This document shows, piece after piece, positions 9,613-18,453 of a DNA stretch of 64,000 bases; the stretch's first letter is position 1; every line of letters begins with the position of its first letter. The notes under the pieces are model-generated. The model made no database searches, was not told where the DNA came from, and saw only the letters and a list, made by a program, of their open reading frames with translations. The position numbers and the translations under genes are program-made. The stretch is from Nevskiales bacterium. Its GTDB lineage: Bacteria; Pseudomonadota; Gammaproteobacteria; Steroidobacterales; GCA-2729495. The stretch spans positions 39,793 through 103,792 of the forward strand of contig WYBE01000064.1 in assembly GCA_011526045.1 (NCBI GenBank). The letters run 5' to 3'.

Positions 9613-10482
9613 TCAGCGGGCGCCGTCAGCCCGGTTCAGGAAGCGGAAAAAGTCGCTGTCAGCATCGATCACGAGCAATTCGTTCGGCTGCCCCAGGGAA
9701 CGCCTGTAGGCGGAAACGCTCCGATAGAAGGAGAAAAATCCCGGGTTTTTTCCGAACGCATTCGCGTAGATCTCGGCCGCCGCGGCATCGCCCTCGCCAC
9801 GCAACTTCTCTGCGTCACGATAGGCGTTCGCAATGATGACCGTGCGTTCCCGGTCGGCGTTGGCACGAATCTGCTCGGCCGACTCCGCGCCCTGCGCCCG
9901 CAACTCCGCGGCAATACGCGCGCGTTCCTGCCTCATCCGGTTGAAGACGGACTCGCTGACCTCATCCGAGAACTCGATCCGCTTGACGCGCACGTCCACG
10001 ATTTCGATGCCGAGCGTGGCGGCTTCCTCACGCGCGCCGGCCATCATCGCATCCAGCAACTCGCGCCTCTCAGCGGTAACCACCTGCGGCACCGTTCTCT
10101 TGGCGAACTCTCCCCTGATGCCATCCTTCATGATTTCCAGGAGGCGCTGCGCCGCCAGCGGTTCGTTTCCGCCGCTGGCGCGGTAATACTGGCTAATGTC
10201 GGTGATACGCCATTTGACGAAGAAATCGACGAGAAGATTTTTCTTCTCGGCCGTCAGGAACTGCTCCTGAGGGTTATTGATCGTCAGTATCTGGCGCGGG
10301 AACTTGCGCACGTTATTGATGAACGGAATCATGGCGTGGAGGCCCGGCGAGAAATCGGTCGACACGATTTCACCGAACCGGAACTTGACCGCCAGATCAC
10401 GCTCATCGACCGCGAAGAGCGACATGGTCGCCAGCACGATCACCAGCGCCACAGCCGTCAGTATGCCCGGGCGTGCTTTCAT
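9613..10482 (-). CDS. hflC: HflC, subunit of the HflKC complex that regulates FtsH
   Basis: A 289-residue SPFH/prohibitin-family membrane protein with one N-terminal membrane anchor (residues about 5-25) and a periplasmic SPFH domain (VKFRFGEIV, GLHAMIPFINNV). With HflK it forms a cage around the FtsH protease. The ATG 10482 overlaps the hflK stop codon as TGATG and has GGGGAG about 8 nt before it, indicating translational coupling. A TTG one codon upstream is possible. Confidence 0.95.
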   Translation of the reverse strand: MKARPGILTAVALVIVLATMSLFAVDERDLAVKFRFGEIVSTDFSPGLHAMIPFINNVRKFPRQILTINNPQEQFLTAEKKNLLVDFFVKWRITDISQYYRASGGNEPLAAQRLLEIMKDGIRGEFAKRTVPQVVTAERRELLDAMMAGAREEAATLGIEIVDVRVKRIEFSDEVSESVFNRMRQERARIAAELRAQGAESAEQIRANADRERTVIIANAYRDAEKLRGEGDAAAAEIYANAFGKNPGFFSFYRSVSAYRRSLGQPNELLVIDADSDFFRFLNRADGAR

Positions 10483-11645
10483 CAACGTACTCCCCGGCTG
10501 CGCAGACTCTCGCGGGCCGGCGCGCTGTCCACCTCACCGCCTGCTGCCGCCTCGGGCTGCTCGGTCGCGGTCGGCGAACTCGTGCTGCCGGAGCCTGCGG
10601 GTGCCGGCGGCATCAGACCCCGGCTCTCCAGGATCTTGTCGATTGGCAGGTAAACGAGGTTCCCGTTCGCTTTCGCGTCAAGAATGACCTTGTTCGAGCG
10701 ACTCAGAACGTTTTCCACCGACTCGATGTACAGGCGCTCACGCGTCACCGCCGGCGCCCGCTCGTACTCTTTCAACAAAGACTCGAAGCGGGCCGCCTCG
10801 CCCTGCGCATTCGCGGTAACCCGCGCCTTGTAGGCTTCAGCATCCGCGATACGCCGGGCCGCCTCGCCGCGAGCCCTCGGCAGCACGTCGTTCGCATAGG
10901 CCTGCGCCTCGAAAGCGAGCCGTTCGCGGTCCTCGCGGGCCTTGATGGCGTCCTGGACGGCCGCATCCACCTGCTCCGGGAAATTGATGTCCTGGAGATT
11001 GACCGTGGTGATGCGGATGCCAGCCCCGTACTCATCGAGAATCTTCTGGATCAACTCCTTGGTGTCCTGCGCGATCTGCGTGCGCCCCTCGCCGAGCGCG
11101 AAGTCCATCTTGCTCTTGCCGATCACGTCGCGGATGGCGCTCTCGCTCACGTCGGAGATGGTGCCCTCGGGGTCGCGAACCCTGAAGAGATACTTCACCG
11201 GGTCGGCCTTCTGGTATTGCACCACGAGATCCACGTCGACGATGTTCTCGTCGGCCGTCAACATCCGCGTCTGCTTGTTGAACGGGCTGATCTCGCTGAC
11301 ATTCACCAGCTCGACGCTTTCCACCGGCCACGGGATGTGCCAGCGAAGGCCCGGCATGGTCACCTCGGCGAACTTGCCGAACCGCAGGACGACGCCCTGC
11401 TCGGCCTCATCCACGCGATACAAACCCGTGGCAATCCAGCCCACGAGCACCAACAAGGCCAACCAGCCGAAGCCCGCCGTGCTGCCGGTCGGCCCCGGTC
11501 CTGCCGGAGAACGGCCACCCCTGAAAAAGCCGGCAAGCTTGCGTTGCCAGTCGCGCAGAATGCGGTCGAGGTCAGGAGGCCCCTGACGGTCGCCGCCGCC
11601 ACGATCCCACGGGTTGCGGTTATTGCCCGATTCGTTCCATGCCAT
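10482..11645 (-). CDS. hflK: HflK, subunit of the HflKC complex that regulates FtsH
   Basis: A 387-residue SPFH-family protein. It has a Gly/Arg/Asn-rich cytoplasmic N-terminus (NESGNNRNPWDRGGG), one membrane segment near residues 55-75, the SPFH domain (VLRFGKFAEVTMPGLRWHIPWP) and a Pro/Ser/Ala-rich C-terminal tail. It assembles with HflC. The start lies 3 bp after the hflX stop, and its stop overlaps the hflC start, so hflX-hflK-hflC are translated from one message. Confidence 0.95.
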   Translation of the reverse strand: MAWNESGNNRNPWDRGGGDRQGPPDLDRILRDWQRKLAGFFRGGRSPAGPGPTGSTAGFGWLALLVLVGWIATGLYRVDEAEQGVVLRFGKFAEVTMPGLRWHIPWPVESVELVNVSEISPFNKQTRMLTADENIVDVDLVVQYQKADPVKYLFRVRDPEGTISDVSESAIRDVIGKSKMDFALGEGRTQIAQDTKELIQKILDEYGAGIRITTVNLQDINFPEQVDAAVQDAIKAREDRERLAFEAQAYANDVLPRARGEAARRIADAEAYKARVTANAQGEAARFESLLKEYERAPAVTRERLYIESVENVLSRSNKVILDAKANGNLVYLPIDKILESRGLMPPAPAGSGSTSSPTATEQPEAAAGGEVDSAPARESLRSRGVR

Positions 11646-11648
11646 GAC

Positions 11649-12989
11649 TTAAAAACATCTCCAGGCCGGGCGTCCGGACCGACCCGCCAGCGAACTCGCT
11701 CCGCCCGCCTGCTCATGCACCGGCACTAGTCGAACGCCATCGCTTCGCTGCAGGTCCAGGAACTCCGCGCGGTCCATCTCCAGATCGATCTCCCAGCCCC
11801 CGTCTTCGAGGAGGCGCTCACTGCGGACCCCGGCGTGCCGGTATATGGCCGCCCGCAACCTGGCTTCGGCAGCCGTCAGGCGGACCATCCCGCGCACCAC
11901 GTCACGATGCAGATACTCCGCAATGCTATCCATCAACAAGCCGATGCCGGCTCCGGTAGCTGCAGAAAGCCAGACACGCGACGGCATGCCGGTGTCCGTT
12001 CGGTCTACGCGCGGCTGCGTCTGCAGTATATCAGCCTTGTTAAAGACGCGAATCATCGGCAGGCTTGCGGCACCGATCTGCGCCAGGACCTGCTCGACCT
12101 GCTCGATCCGCTCGGCATGCGCGCTGTCGGCGGCGTCCACCACGTGCAGCAGCAGGCGCGCCTCGCGAGTCTCCTCGAGGGTCGAGTGAAATGCGGCGAT
12201 CAGTTCATGCGGCAGATCACGGATGAATCCCACCGTATCGGCAATGACGATCCGTCTGCCGTCCGGCAGGCCGACGGAACGCAGGGTCGGGTCGAGGGTG
12301 GCAAACAACTGGTCCGCCACGACGGCACCAGCGTCGGTGAGCCGGTTGAAGAGCGTCGACTTGCCGGCGTTGGTATAGCCGACCAGCGAGACCACCGGCA
12401 CCTCGTGCCTCCGCCGCTGCTGGCGCGAGAGGTCGCGGTGGCGGGCAACCCGATGCAGGCGCTCCTGCAGTTGGCGGATTCGCTTCGCCAGGAGGCGACG
12501 ATCCGTTTCGAGCTGCGTCTCGCCCGGGCCACGAAGGCCGATGCCGCCCTTCTGCCGCTCCAGGTGTGACCAGCCGCGCACCAGGCGCGTGGAAAGATGT
12601 TCGAGCTGGGCTAACTCCACCTGCAGCTTGCCCTCGAAGGTGCGCGCCCGCTGCGCAAAGATGTCGAGGATGAGGCCCGCACGGTCCACGACCCGGCGCT
12701 CCAACTCCTTTTCCAGATTGCGCTCCTGCGCGGCCGACAGATGATGGTCCACCAGGACCAGCTCGGCCGCGGTCGCATTGACCAGGCTCTTCAGTTCCGC
12801 GAGTTTCCCGGTACCGATCAGGTAGCGCGGATTCTTGACGCGCAGGGGCGCGCTCAGGCCGGCCGCCACTTCGGCGCCGGCTGCCAGCGCCAGAGCCTCG
12901 AATTCCTGTTGTTCTTCCGGCGGAGAACTCCTGCCGGTACCGACATGCACGAGCACGGCGCATTCGCCGCGCTCCGGCCTCTCAAACAA
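11649..12989 (-). CDS. hflX: Ribosome-associated GTPase HflX
   Basis: A 446-residue GTPase that binds 50S subunits and splits stalled ribosomes in E. coli. The N-terminal HflX domain (RYLIGTGKLAEL, VDHHLSAAQERNLE) precedes a coiled region with GGIGLRGPGETQLETDRR, then the G domain with P-loop GYTNAGKST, DTVGFIRDLPHEL (G3) and NKAD (G4). The start is TTG 12989 with GGGGAG about 9 nt upstream; no ATG is available. It follows hfq by 74 bp. Confidence 0.95.
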   Translation of the reverse strand: MFERPERGECAVLVHVGTGRSSPPEEQQEFEALALAAGAEVAAGLSAPLRVKNPRYLIGTGKLAELKSLVNATAAELVLVDHHLSAAQERNLEKELERRVVDRAGLILDIFAQRARTFEGKLQVELAQLEHLSTRLVRGWSHLERQKGGIGLRGPGETQLETDRRLLAKRIRQLQERLHRVARHRDLSRQQRRRHEVPVVSLVGYTNAGKSTLFNRLTDAGAVVADQLFATLDPTLRSVGLPDGRRIVIADTVGFIRDLPHELIAAFHSTLEETREARLLLHVVDAADSAHAERIEQVEQVLAQIGAASLPMIRVFNKADILQTQPRVDRTDTGMPSRVWLSAATGAGIGLLMDSIAEYLHRDVVRGMVRLTAAEARLRAAIYRHAGVRSERLLEDGGWEIDLEMDRAEFLDLQRSDGVRLVPVHEQAGGASSLAGRSGRPAWRCF

Positions 12990-13063
12990 CTCGCTGCTCC
13001 CCGCAGTCGTCGTGGCTCGACGGGCGGCGATGGGTCGTCGCGAACCTGGCGGAGACGGTCGGG

Positions 13064-13303
13064 TCAGTTACCTTCCTCTTCGTCATCGGAACCGACGCGT
13101 ACATTGCGAGCCGGCACCACCGTGGAGATTGCGTGCTTGTACACCATCTGGCTGACGCTGTTCTTCAGCAGTACCACGAACTGATCGAACGACTCTATGG
13201 TTCCCTGCAGCTTGATGCCGTTTACCAGGTAGATGGATACCGGAATCTTTTCCTTGCGCAAGGCATTGAGGAACGGATCCTGCAGAACCTGCCCCTTGGA
13301 CAT
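13064..13303 (-). CDS. hfq: RNA chaperone Hfq
   Basis: A 79-residue Hfq. It forms a hexamer that pairs small RNAs with mRNAs. The Sm1 motif ([23 protein letters not shown] split over KEK and NGIKLQG) and Sm2 motif ([10 protein letters not shown]) are intact, as are the distal-face and rim residues of the family. The C-terminal tail is short and acidic (GSDDEEEGN). ATG 13303 has GGGAGA 8 nt upstream. The frame is open 44 codons further, and ATG 13390 would add a 29-residue Lys/Glu/Gln-rich extension, but the internal site is better supported. Confidence 0.96.
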   Translation of the reverse strand: MSKGQVLQDPFLNALRKEKIPVSIYLVNGIKLQGTIESFDQFVVLLKNSVSQMVYKHAISTVVPARNVRVGSDDEEEGN

Positions 13304-13332
13304 TCTGGTCTCCCGCTGCTGTTCTTGTTTTT
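13304..13332 (-). promoter_or_regulatory. hfq ribosome binding site with six A-R-N triplets (candidate Hfq autoregulation site)
   Basis: On the minus strand, 13332-13315 reads as six uninterrupted A-R-N triplets (AAA AAC AAG AAC AGC AGC). They run straight into the ribosome binding site GGGAGA (13314-13309) and the hfq ATG (13303). Another A6 lies just upstream (13341-13336). The distal face of Hfq in gammaproteobacteria binds (A-R-N)n, and E. coli Hfq represses its own translation, so this is a strong candidate autoregulatory site. The site itself is seen; its use is inferred. Confidence 0.5.
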
Positions 13333-13410
13333 CGGTTTTTTCCGCCTTCTCGGCGGACGCGGACTTGGAAGGAAGAGAAAGTCTGCTCATACCCCGTGTT
13401 CCCGGCAGAT

Positions 13411-14415
13411 TTATGGCGCGTCCATCATATTGCATCGCAGGGTCTGACGCGACACCCCCGAACGGGTCAGGAGTCCGGCTATCCGCGCAGCAGCATCATC
13501 GGCGGGTACCGCCAAGTCGAGGTTGGCCGACTCCGCCCGCATCCACGTGAGTTGACGCTTCGCCAACCGACGCGTCGCGACCGCGGCCTGGCGCCCGGCC
13601 TCCGCGAGATCCGACTCGCCGGCGAGATGTTGCCACAGCTGCCGATAGCCGACGGCACGCATCGCGGGGCGGTCGCACGACATAAGTGCCAGCCCGCGCA
13701 GCGTCCGCACTTCATCCAGGAAACCCGCCTGCAGCATCGCATGCAGCCGCTCATCGAGAGCCCGGTACAGTTGCGCGCGGTCTGCCGGCCAGAGGGCGAT
13801 ACGCAGAAAACGCACGCCGGTCGTCCGCCCGGCCACAGCCTGCAGCGTCGAGATCGGGCGGCCCGTGAGGCGAAAGACCTCAAGTGCACGCCCGATCCGC
13901 TGGCGATCCGATGGATTGATGCGGCCGGCGGCCTGCGGGTCGATGCGGGCAAGTTCCTCGTGCAGCGCCTTCCAGCCTTGCCGGCCGGCCGTGTCGGCGA
14001 TCTCCCGCCGTGTCGCCGGGTCGGCTTGCGGCAATGGCGCGAGGCCGCGCCACAACGCGCGAAAGTACAGCATCGTTCCGCCGACCAGCAGCGGCAACCG
14101 ACCGCGTCCGCAGATCTCCGGAATCAGGCGCAGCGCATCCGCGCGAAACTCCCCTGCCGAATACGCCTCCCACGGATCGCGTATGTCGACAAGATGGTGA
14201 GGAACCGCTGCACGCTCGCGCGGACCGGGCTTCGCAGTCCCGACATCCATGTGCCGGTAGACCATGGCCGAGTCCACCCCGATGATCTCGACCGGCAACT
14301 GCGCGGCCAGACTCAGTGCCAGAGCGGTCTTCCCAACCCCGGTCGGCCCATAGAGACAGACCGCCAGAGGCCCGGCCTCCTGCGCCGTGTCTTCGGGCGT
14401 CCGCTCAGCGTCCAC
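13411..14415 (-). CDS. miaA: tRNA dimethylallyltransferase
   Basis: A 334-residue enzyme that transfers dimethylallyl to N6 of A37 in tRNAs reading UNN codons. The P-loop [10 protein letters not shown], the [19 protein letters not shown] region, [18 protein letters not shown] and [13 protein letters not shown] are typical, and the insertion domain and C-terminal Arg/Lys-rich helix are complete. Start GTG 14415 overlaps the mutL stop by 11 bp; no better start exists before the P-loop. It precedes hfq, as in E. coli. Confidence 0.93.
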   Translation of the reverse strand: MDAERTPEDTAQEAGPLAVCLYGPTGVGKTALALSLAAQLPVEIIGVDSAMVYRHMDVGTAKPGPRERAAVPHHLVDIRDPWEAYSAGEFRADALRLIPEICGRGRLPLLVGGTMLYFRALWRGLAPLPQADPATRREIADTAGRQGWKALHEELARIDPQAAGRINPSDRQRIGRALEVFRLTGRPISTLQAVAGRTTGVRFLRIALWPADRAQLYRALDERLHAMLQAGFLDEVRTLRGLALMSCDRPAMRAVGYRQLWQHLAGESDLAEAGRQAAVATRRLAKRQLTWMRAESANLDLAVPADDAAARIAGLLTRSGVSRQTLRCNMMDAP

Positions 14416-16153
14416 GCAAAAACAGCCGGTCGAGATCCTGCAATGACAGCCGTGTCCAGGTCGGCCGTCCATGGCTGCACTGGTCAGAGCGCTGCGTCGC
14501 CTCCATCGCGCGCAGCAACGCGTTCATCTCCGGCACCGTCAGTTGCCGGTTCGCCCTGACCGCGGCATGGCAGGCCACCGTCGACAGCACCGCGTCCACC
14601 GCGTGTTCGAGTCGCCGGCTCGAGTCCTGCTCGGACCAGTCAGAAAGAATGTCGCGTAGCAGTTTTCCGAGGTCACTCCCGTGCAGCATGGCGGGGACGG
14701 CCCGCAGCAGGACCCGGTCGGCACCCGCACACTCGACACTCAAACCGAGGGACGCGAGCGTCGCACCGTGCTGCTCGACCAGCTGCGCTTGCGCCTGCGT
14801 GACCTGCACGGACTCGGGGAGCAACAGCGGCTGGGACGGAACGCCACCCTCTCGCAACTGCGCTTTCAGCCGTTCGTAGGTCACCCGTTCGTGCGCGGCA
14901 TGAGCATCGACGACGACCAGGCCGTCATGCGCCTGGGCCAGGATGAAAACGCCATGCAACTGCGCCAGGGCGTGCCCGAGCGGGTACGGATCCGGCTCAT
15001 CCGTCGGCACGACATCCGGCCCGCCACCGGCCACCAGTGCCTGGTAGTCGGCGAGCGGGTCTCGCACACCGGCCGCGGCGGCCGGAAACATGGCAGCGGG
15101 ACGGTATCCCGGTCCACTCGTATGGCGCTGGCCCGGCGACTGCGCAACGGATCCGGGACGGGTTTCGGCCAGTGCCGCCTCAACGCTCCGGCGCAGGAAA
15201 TCCCGCACCGTGCCGGGGTCGCGAAAACGCACCTCCTGCTTGGCCGGGTGGGCATTCACGTCGACCGCGCCGGGGTCCATCTCCAGGTACAGGACGAATG
15301 CCGGAAATCGACCGTGGTAGAGCACATCCTGGAATGCAAGCCGCACGGCCTGGGTCACGAGCCGGTCGCGTATGGCACGGCCGTTCAGGAAAAAATGCTG
15401 CAGGTCAGGCTGGCTGCGCGAGAAGGTCGGGCGCGCGATCCAGCCACGCAGTGCCAGCCCCGGCAACTCGCGCTCGACGAAGAGCGCGTGCTCGAGAAAC
15501 TCCGCGCCTGCAATCTGCCCCACGCGTTGCTCCTGCTGGTCCCGGCTCGTCGCCGCCGGCAGGTCGAGCACGGTGCGGCGGTTGCTGGTGAAGCGGAACC
15601 CCGCCGAGAACCGGCTCAGCGAGAGTCGCGCCACGATCCCATGCAGGTGCTGCAGTTCAGTACGTTCCGAACGCAGGAAACGCCGCCGGGCCGGCGTATT
15701 GAAGAAAATGTCCCGGACCTCGATCGTCGTGCCCGGCGGATGCGCCGCGGGAGCCGGCGGCGTCGGATCGCCGCCCTCGCTCGACACGGTGAAGGCGCCG
15801 GAGGCACCTCCGGTCCGCGAGGTCAACCGGAGCCGCGAGACCGATGCAATGCTCGGCAGCGCCTCACCGCGAAAACCCAGCGACCCGATACGGGACAGAT
15901 CCTCGAGGCTCTCGATCTTGCTGGTCGCATGGCGGGCCAGCGCGAGACGCAACTCGTCGCGTTCGATGCCGACGCCATCGTCACGGACCCGGATCAGCCG
16001 CGTACCGCCCGCCTCGATCTCCACCTCGACGCGCCTCGCGCCGGCATCGAGGCTGTTTTCTACCAGTTCCTTGACGACCGAAGCGGGCCGCTCGACCACC
16101 TCGCCGGCGGCAATCTGGTTGATCAATTGCGGCGGCAACTCGCGGATCGGCAT
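14405..16153 (-). CDS. mutL: DNA mismatch repair protein MutL, endonuclease-type
   Basis: A 582-residue MutL. The N-terminal GHKL ATPase has ELVENSLDAGA, RDDGVGI, RHATSK and GSLGFRGEAL. The C-terminal domain carries D-A-H-A-x2-E-x4-E near residues 414-425 (DAHAAHERVTYE), an AC-x2-AVR segment (ACHAAVR) and C-x-H-x-R-P (CSHGRP) near the end. These three are the metal-site motifs of nicking MutL proteins, absent from E. coli MutL, although the usual Q of DQHA is A here. That predicts MutH-independent repair. It lies between the amidase gene and miaA, as in E. coli. Confidence 0.95.
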   Translation of the reverse strand: MPIRELPPQLINQIAAGEVVERPASVVKELVENSLDAGARRVEVEIEAGGTRLIRVRDDGVGIERDELRLALARHATSKIESLEDLSRIGSLGFRGEALPSIASVSRLRLTSRTGGASGAFTVSSEGGDPTPPAPAAHPPGTTIEVRDIFFNTPARRRFLRSERTELQHLHGIVARLSLSRFSAGFRFTSNRRTVLDLPAATSRDQQEQRVGQIAGAEFLEHALFVERELPGLALRGWIARPTFSRSQPDLQHFFLNGRAIRDRLVTQAVRLAFQDVLYHGRFPAFVLYLEMDPGAVDVNAHPAKQEVRFRDPGTVRDFLRRSVEAALAETRPGSVAQSPGQRHTSGPGYRPAAMFPAAAAGVRDPLADYQALVAGGGPDVVPTDEPDPYPLGHALAQLHGVFILAQAHDGLVVVDAHAAHERVTYERLKAQLREGGVPSQPLLLPESVQVTQAQAQLVEQHGATLASLGLSVECAGADRVLLRAVPAMLHGSDLGKLLRDILSDWSEQDSSRRLEHAVDAVLSTVACHAAVRANRQLTVPEMNALLRAMEATQRSDQCSHGRPTWTRLSLQDLDRLFLRGR

Positions 16154-16245
16154 GCGCGGATTGTTCCAGAGAGTCGCCGCGCTGTCATGAGCGGGGAAGA
16201 CGGCGGGACTCCGCCGCCGACCGGCGACGGGAGCGTCACTGCAAC

Positions 16246-17823
16246 TCAGCTGTCCCGGGAGGCGGGAATCCGCAGGACCTGTCCGACCACGATACGGTCG
16301 CTTTTGAGCTGGTTGGCATCGCGGATGCGCCGGACGCTGGTGTTGTATCGGCTGGCGATCTCCGCCAGCGATTCCCCGCGCTGCGTCACGTGAGTCACCG
16401 CACCGCTTCGCTGGCGCCGGCTCAACTCGGCCACGAGAGTGCCTGGCGGCGGATTACGGTAGAAGTAATCACGGATGCCGGCGAGGACCGCGCCAGCCAG
16501 GCGCTCGCGGTAGGCGTGGCTGTTCAGGCGTCGTTCCTCGTCGGGGTTGGAAATGTAGGCCGTCTCGATCAGTACCGACGGCACATCCGGCGATTTCAGC
16601 ACCATGAAGGGCGCCTGCATCACCCGCGGCTTGCGCACGGTCCCGACCCGCGCCATTTCGGCCAGGATGGAGTCGGCGACTTCGATGCTGGAACCGAGCG
16701 AGGCATTCTGCGACAGGTCAAGCAGCACGGAGGCAAGCGTGCGGTCCTTGATGCCGAGCGATACGCCGCCAATCAGGTCGGCGGCGTTCTCGCGCGCCGC
16801 CAGGCGGCGAGCGGCCTCGTCAGTCGCCCCTTTTTCGTTGAGCACGTAGACCGAGGCGCCGCGCACGCCGCGGTTGTGGACGGCATCGGCGTGAATGGAT
16901 ACGAACAGGTCGGCTTTGGCGGCGCGCGCCCGTTCCATCCGCTCCCGCAACGGCACGAACTCGTCGCGCTTGCGGGTCAGGACGCCCCTCATGCCGGGCT
17001 CCGCGTCAATGCGCTCGGCGAGCAGCCGCGAGATCAGCAGGGTGACGTCTTTCTCGCGCACTCCACGCGGTCCGTGCGCGCCGGGATCCTTGCCACCGTG
17101 CCCGGCATCCACCGCAATGATCAGGTCGCGACCGATCGGCGCTGATTCCCTGGCAACTGCTGGCGCCGCCTCCGCCACGACTCGCCCGGCCTCCACCACA
17201 GCCACGGCTTCCCGCGCGAGCGGGGCGGGCTTGCTGGCAACGGCTTCGGCAGGTGCCACCGCCATCTGCCCTGCTGGCGCGCTGGATTCGACCGCCGGTG
17301 GCGCTCCTGCGGATTGGCCCGCCACGTGCGGCTCCGGCATCGCCGCCAGCGGCGTCGCAGGTGCCGTCATTTCCGCGGCCGGCACCAGTGCACTGATCAC
17401 GGGCGGCGCCGGAACGGCAGGCCGCCGTGCCGTCGCGAGATCAATCGTAATCTCGGTAGCTGCGGCCCCGCTCGCCTGGCGCATGACGCCCTGCGGCTCG
17501 GCCCGTGCCGACAGGTCGAGTACCACCCGGACCGAACCGTCGGGCCGATTGGCGACCCGCAGCTGACGAATGACGCCTGCGCCGCCGGGCAACGGCAGCG
17601 CCGAAGAAGCCAGATGCGCCCGCGCGATGTCGAGCACGAGGCGATCGGGATCCGACAGGGTGAACATCTGATAGGGGCGCGGGTCGCTCAGGAGCAGCGT
17701 CAGGCGGGTCTCGGCACCAGCCCCATCGATCCGCAGCTGCTCGACACGGGCGGCCGCCGCATGAGCGACATCGACGCCCAAGAGCACGACCAAAACCCCC
17801 AGCCATTGCCGGACTTGCCGCAT
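16246..17823 (-). CDS. amiC: N-acetylmuramoyl-L-alanine amidase, AmiB/AmiC type
   Basis: A 525-residue periplasmic amidase that splits septal peptidoglycan. Order: signal peptide (to about residue 24, ADVAHA-type cleavage), AMIN domain (residues about 27-130), a long Ala/Pro/Val linker (about 140-235), the Amidase_3 zinc domain (VDAGHGGKDPGAHGPRG, SIHADA, LIETAYISN) and a C-terminal LysM (HVTQRGESLAEIASRYN). The LysM resembles AmiB and the position beside mutL is also that of amiB, so the symbol is tentative. ATG 17823 is preceded by an in-frame GTG. Candidate -10 TATACT lies at 17850-17855. Confidence 0.93.
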   Translation of the reverse strand: MRQVRQWLGVLVVLLGVDVAHAAAARVEQLRIDGAGAETRLTLLLSDPRPYQMFTLSDPDRLVLDIARAHLASSALPLPGGAGVIRQLRVANRPDGSVRVVLDLSARAEPQGVMRQASGAAATEITIDLATARRPAVPAPPVISALVPAAEMTAPATPLAAMPEPHVAGQSAGAPPAVESSAPAGQMAVAPAEAVASKPAPLAREAVAVVEAGRVVAEAAPAVARESAPIGRDLIIAVDAGHGGKDPGAHGPRGVREKDVTLLISRLLAERIDAEPGMRGVLTRKRDEFVPLRERMERARAAKADLFVSIHADAVHNRGVRGASVYVLNEKGATDEAARRLAARENAADLIGGVSLGIKDRTLASVLLDLSQNASLGSSIEVADSILAEMARVGTVRKPRVMQAPFMVLKSPDVPSVLIETAYISNPDEERRLNSHAYRERLAGAVLAGIRDYFYRNPPPGTLVAELSRRQRSGAVTHVTQRGESLAEIASRYNTSVRRIRDANQLKSDRIVVGQVLRIPASRDS

Positions 17824-17849
17824 CACCTACCCCACGATCCGCAGGGAGA

Positions 17850-17855
17850 AGTATA
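17850..17855 (-). promoter_or_regulatory. Candidate -10 of the amidase promoter
   Basis: The minus strand reads TATACT at 17855-17850, 27 nt upstream of the ATG at 17823. A weak -35 (TTTCAA or TTCAAA) lies 15-16 bp upstream. The gap to tsaE here is the longest within this gene block, consistent with a promoter. Confidence 0.4.
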
Positions 17856-17979
17856 GCGGGCACGAACCGGTTTGAAAGGGGGTTTCCCTAATATCTTTAG
17901 ATGGATAGAAGTTTTTTATCGAGCCTTAGCTTACAGAGATCCGGTAAGCCGAGGACTCTAAATACATGTCGTTGGATGC
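17856..17979. other. AT-rich intergenic segment between amidase gene and tsaE
   Basis: This 124-bp gap is visibly AT-richer than anything nearby. It holds a TTTTTT run (17911-17917 region), a small palindrome ATCT-TT-AGAT, and an inverted repeat GCTTAC/GTAAGC with a 9-nt loop. No gene, tRNA or T-tailed terminator in the direction of transcription can be assigned. It may be regulatory DNA for the amidase gene. Confidence 0.4.
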
Positions 17980-18453
17980 CTACGCGGCGTGGGCCAGCAC
18001 CGAACGGCCGATTTCCGAAGTACCCAGCCGCTGGAGCAAGCGGCCGTCAGCGGCGATCTCCAGGCACAGACGGATATCGGCTAGCGGCAGTTCGCCGGCA
18101 CCGCGCTCCGGCCACTCGATGAGCGCCACCGAGCCTGGCCCCAGCTGATCGGCGAGTCCGAGCCCGTCCACTTCGGCCGGCGCCCGGATCCGGTACAGGT
18201 CGATGTGACAGACGCGAAAACCCGCCACCTCGTAGGGCTCGATCAGGGTATAGGTCGGGCTGGGAACCCGGCCGCGGTGCCCGAGAGCCCTGAGAAAACC
18301 CCGCACCAGAGTCGTCTTGCCGGCGCCGAGATCCCCTTCCAGAAAGACGATCAACTCGCGCGGCCGCACGGCGAGCAATGCAGCGCCGAGGCGTCGCCCC
18401 TGTTCCTCGGTGGCGCTGGCATCGGCGAGGATCAGGCAGTCGGATTCAGCCAT
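17980..18453 (-). CDS. tsaE: tRNA threonylcarbamoyladenosine biosynthesis ATPase TsaE
   Basis: A 157-residue P-loop ATPase that works with TsaB and TsaD to make t6A37 in ANN-decoding tRNAs. The Walker A GDLGAGKTTLVRG, SPTYTLIEPY, HIDLYRI and IEWPERG motifs are all present and the length is normal. Its start codon overlaps the end of nnr by 22 bp, so the two are translated from the same transcript. Confidence 0.96.
   Translation of the reverse strand: MAESDCLILADASATEEQGRRLGAALLAVRPRELIVFLEGDLGAGKTTLVRGFLRALGHRGRVPSPTYTLIEPYEVAGFRVCHIDLYRIRAPAEVDGLGLADQLGPGSVALIEWPERGAGELPLADIRLCLEIAADGRLLQRLGTSEIGRSVLAHAA

Noticed and set aside
13337..13360. Hairpin CCGCC/GGCGG with a neighbouring A6/T6 run as an intrinsic terminator
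   Set aside because: In the transcribed (minus) direction the run is A, not T, and on the plus strand the T-run precedes the stem. Neither orientation gives a terminator.
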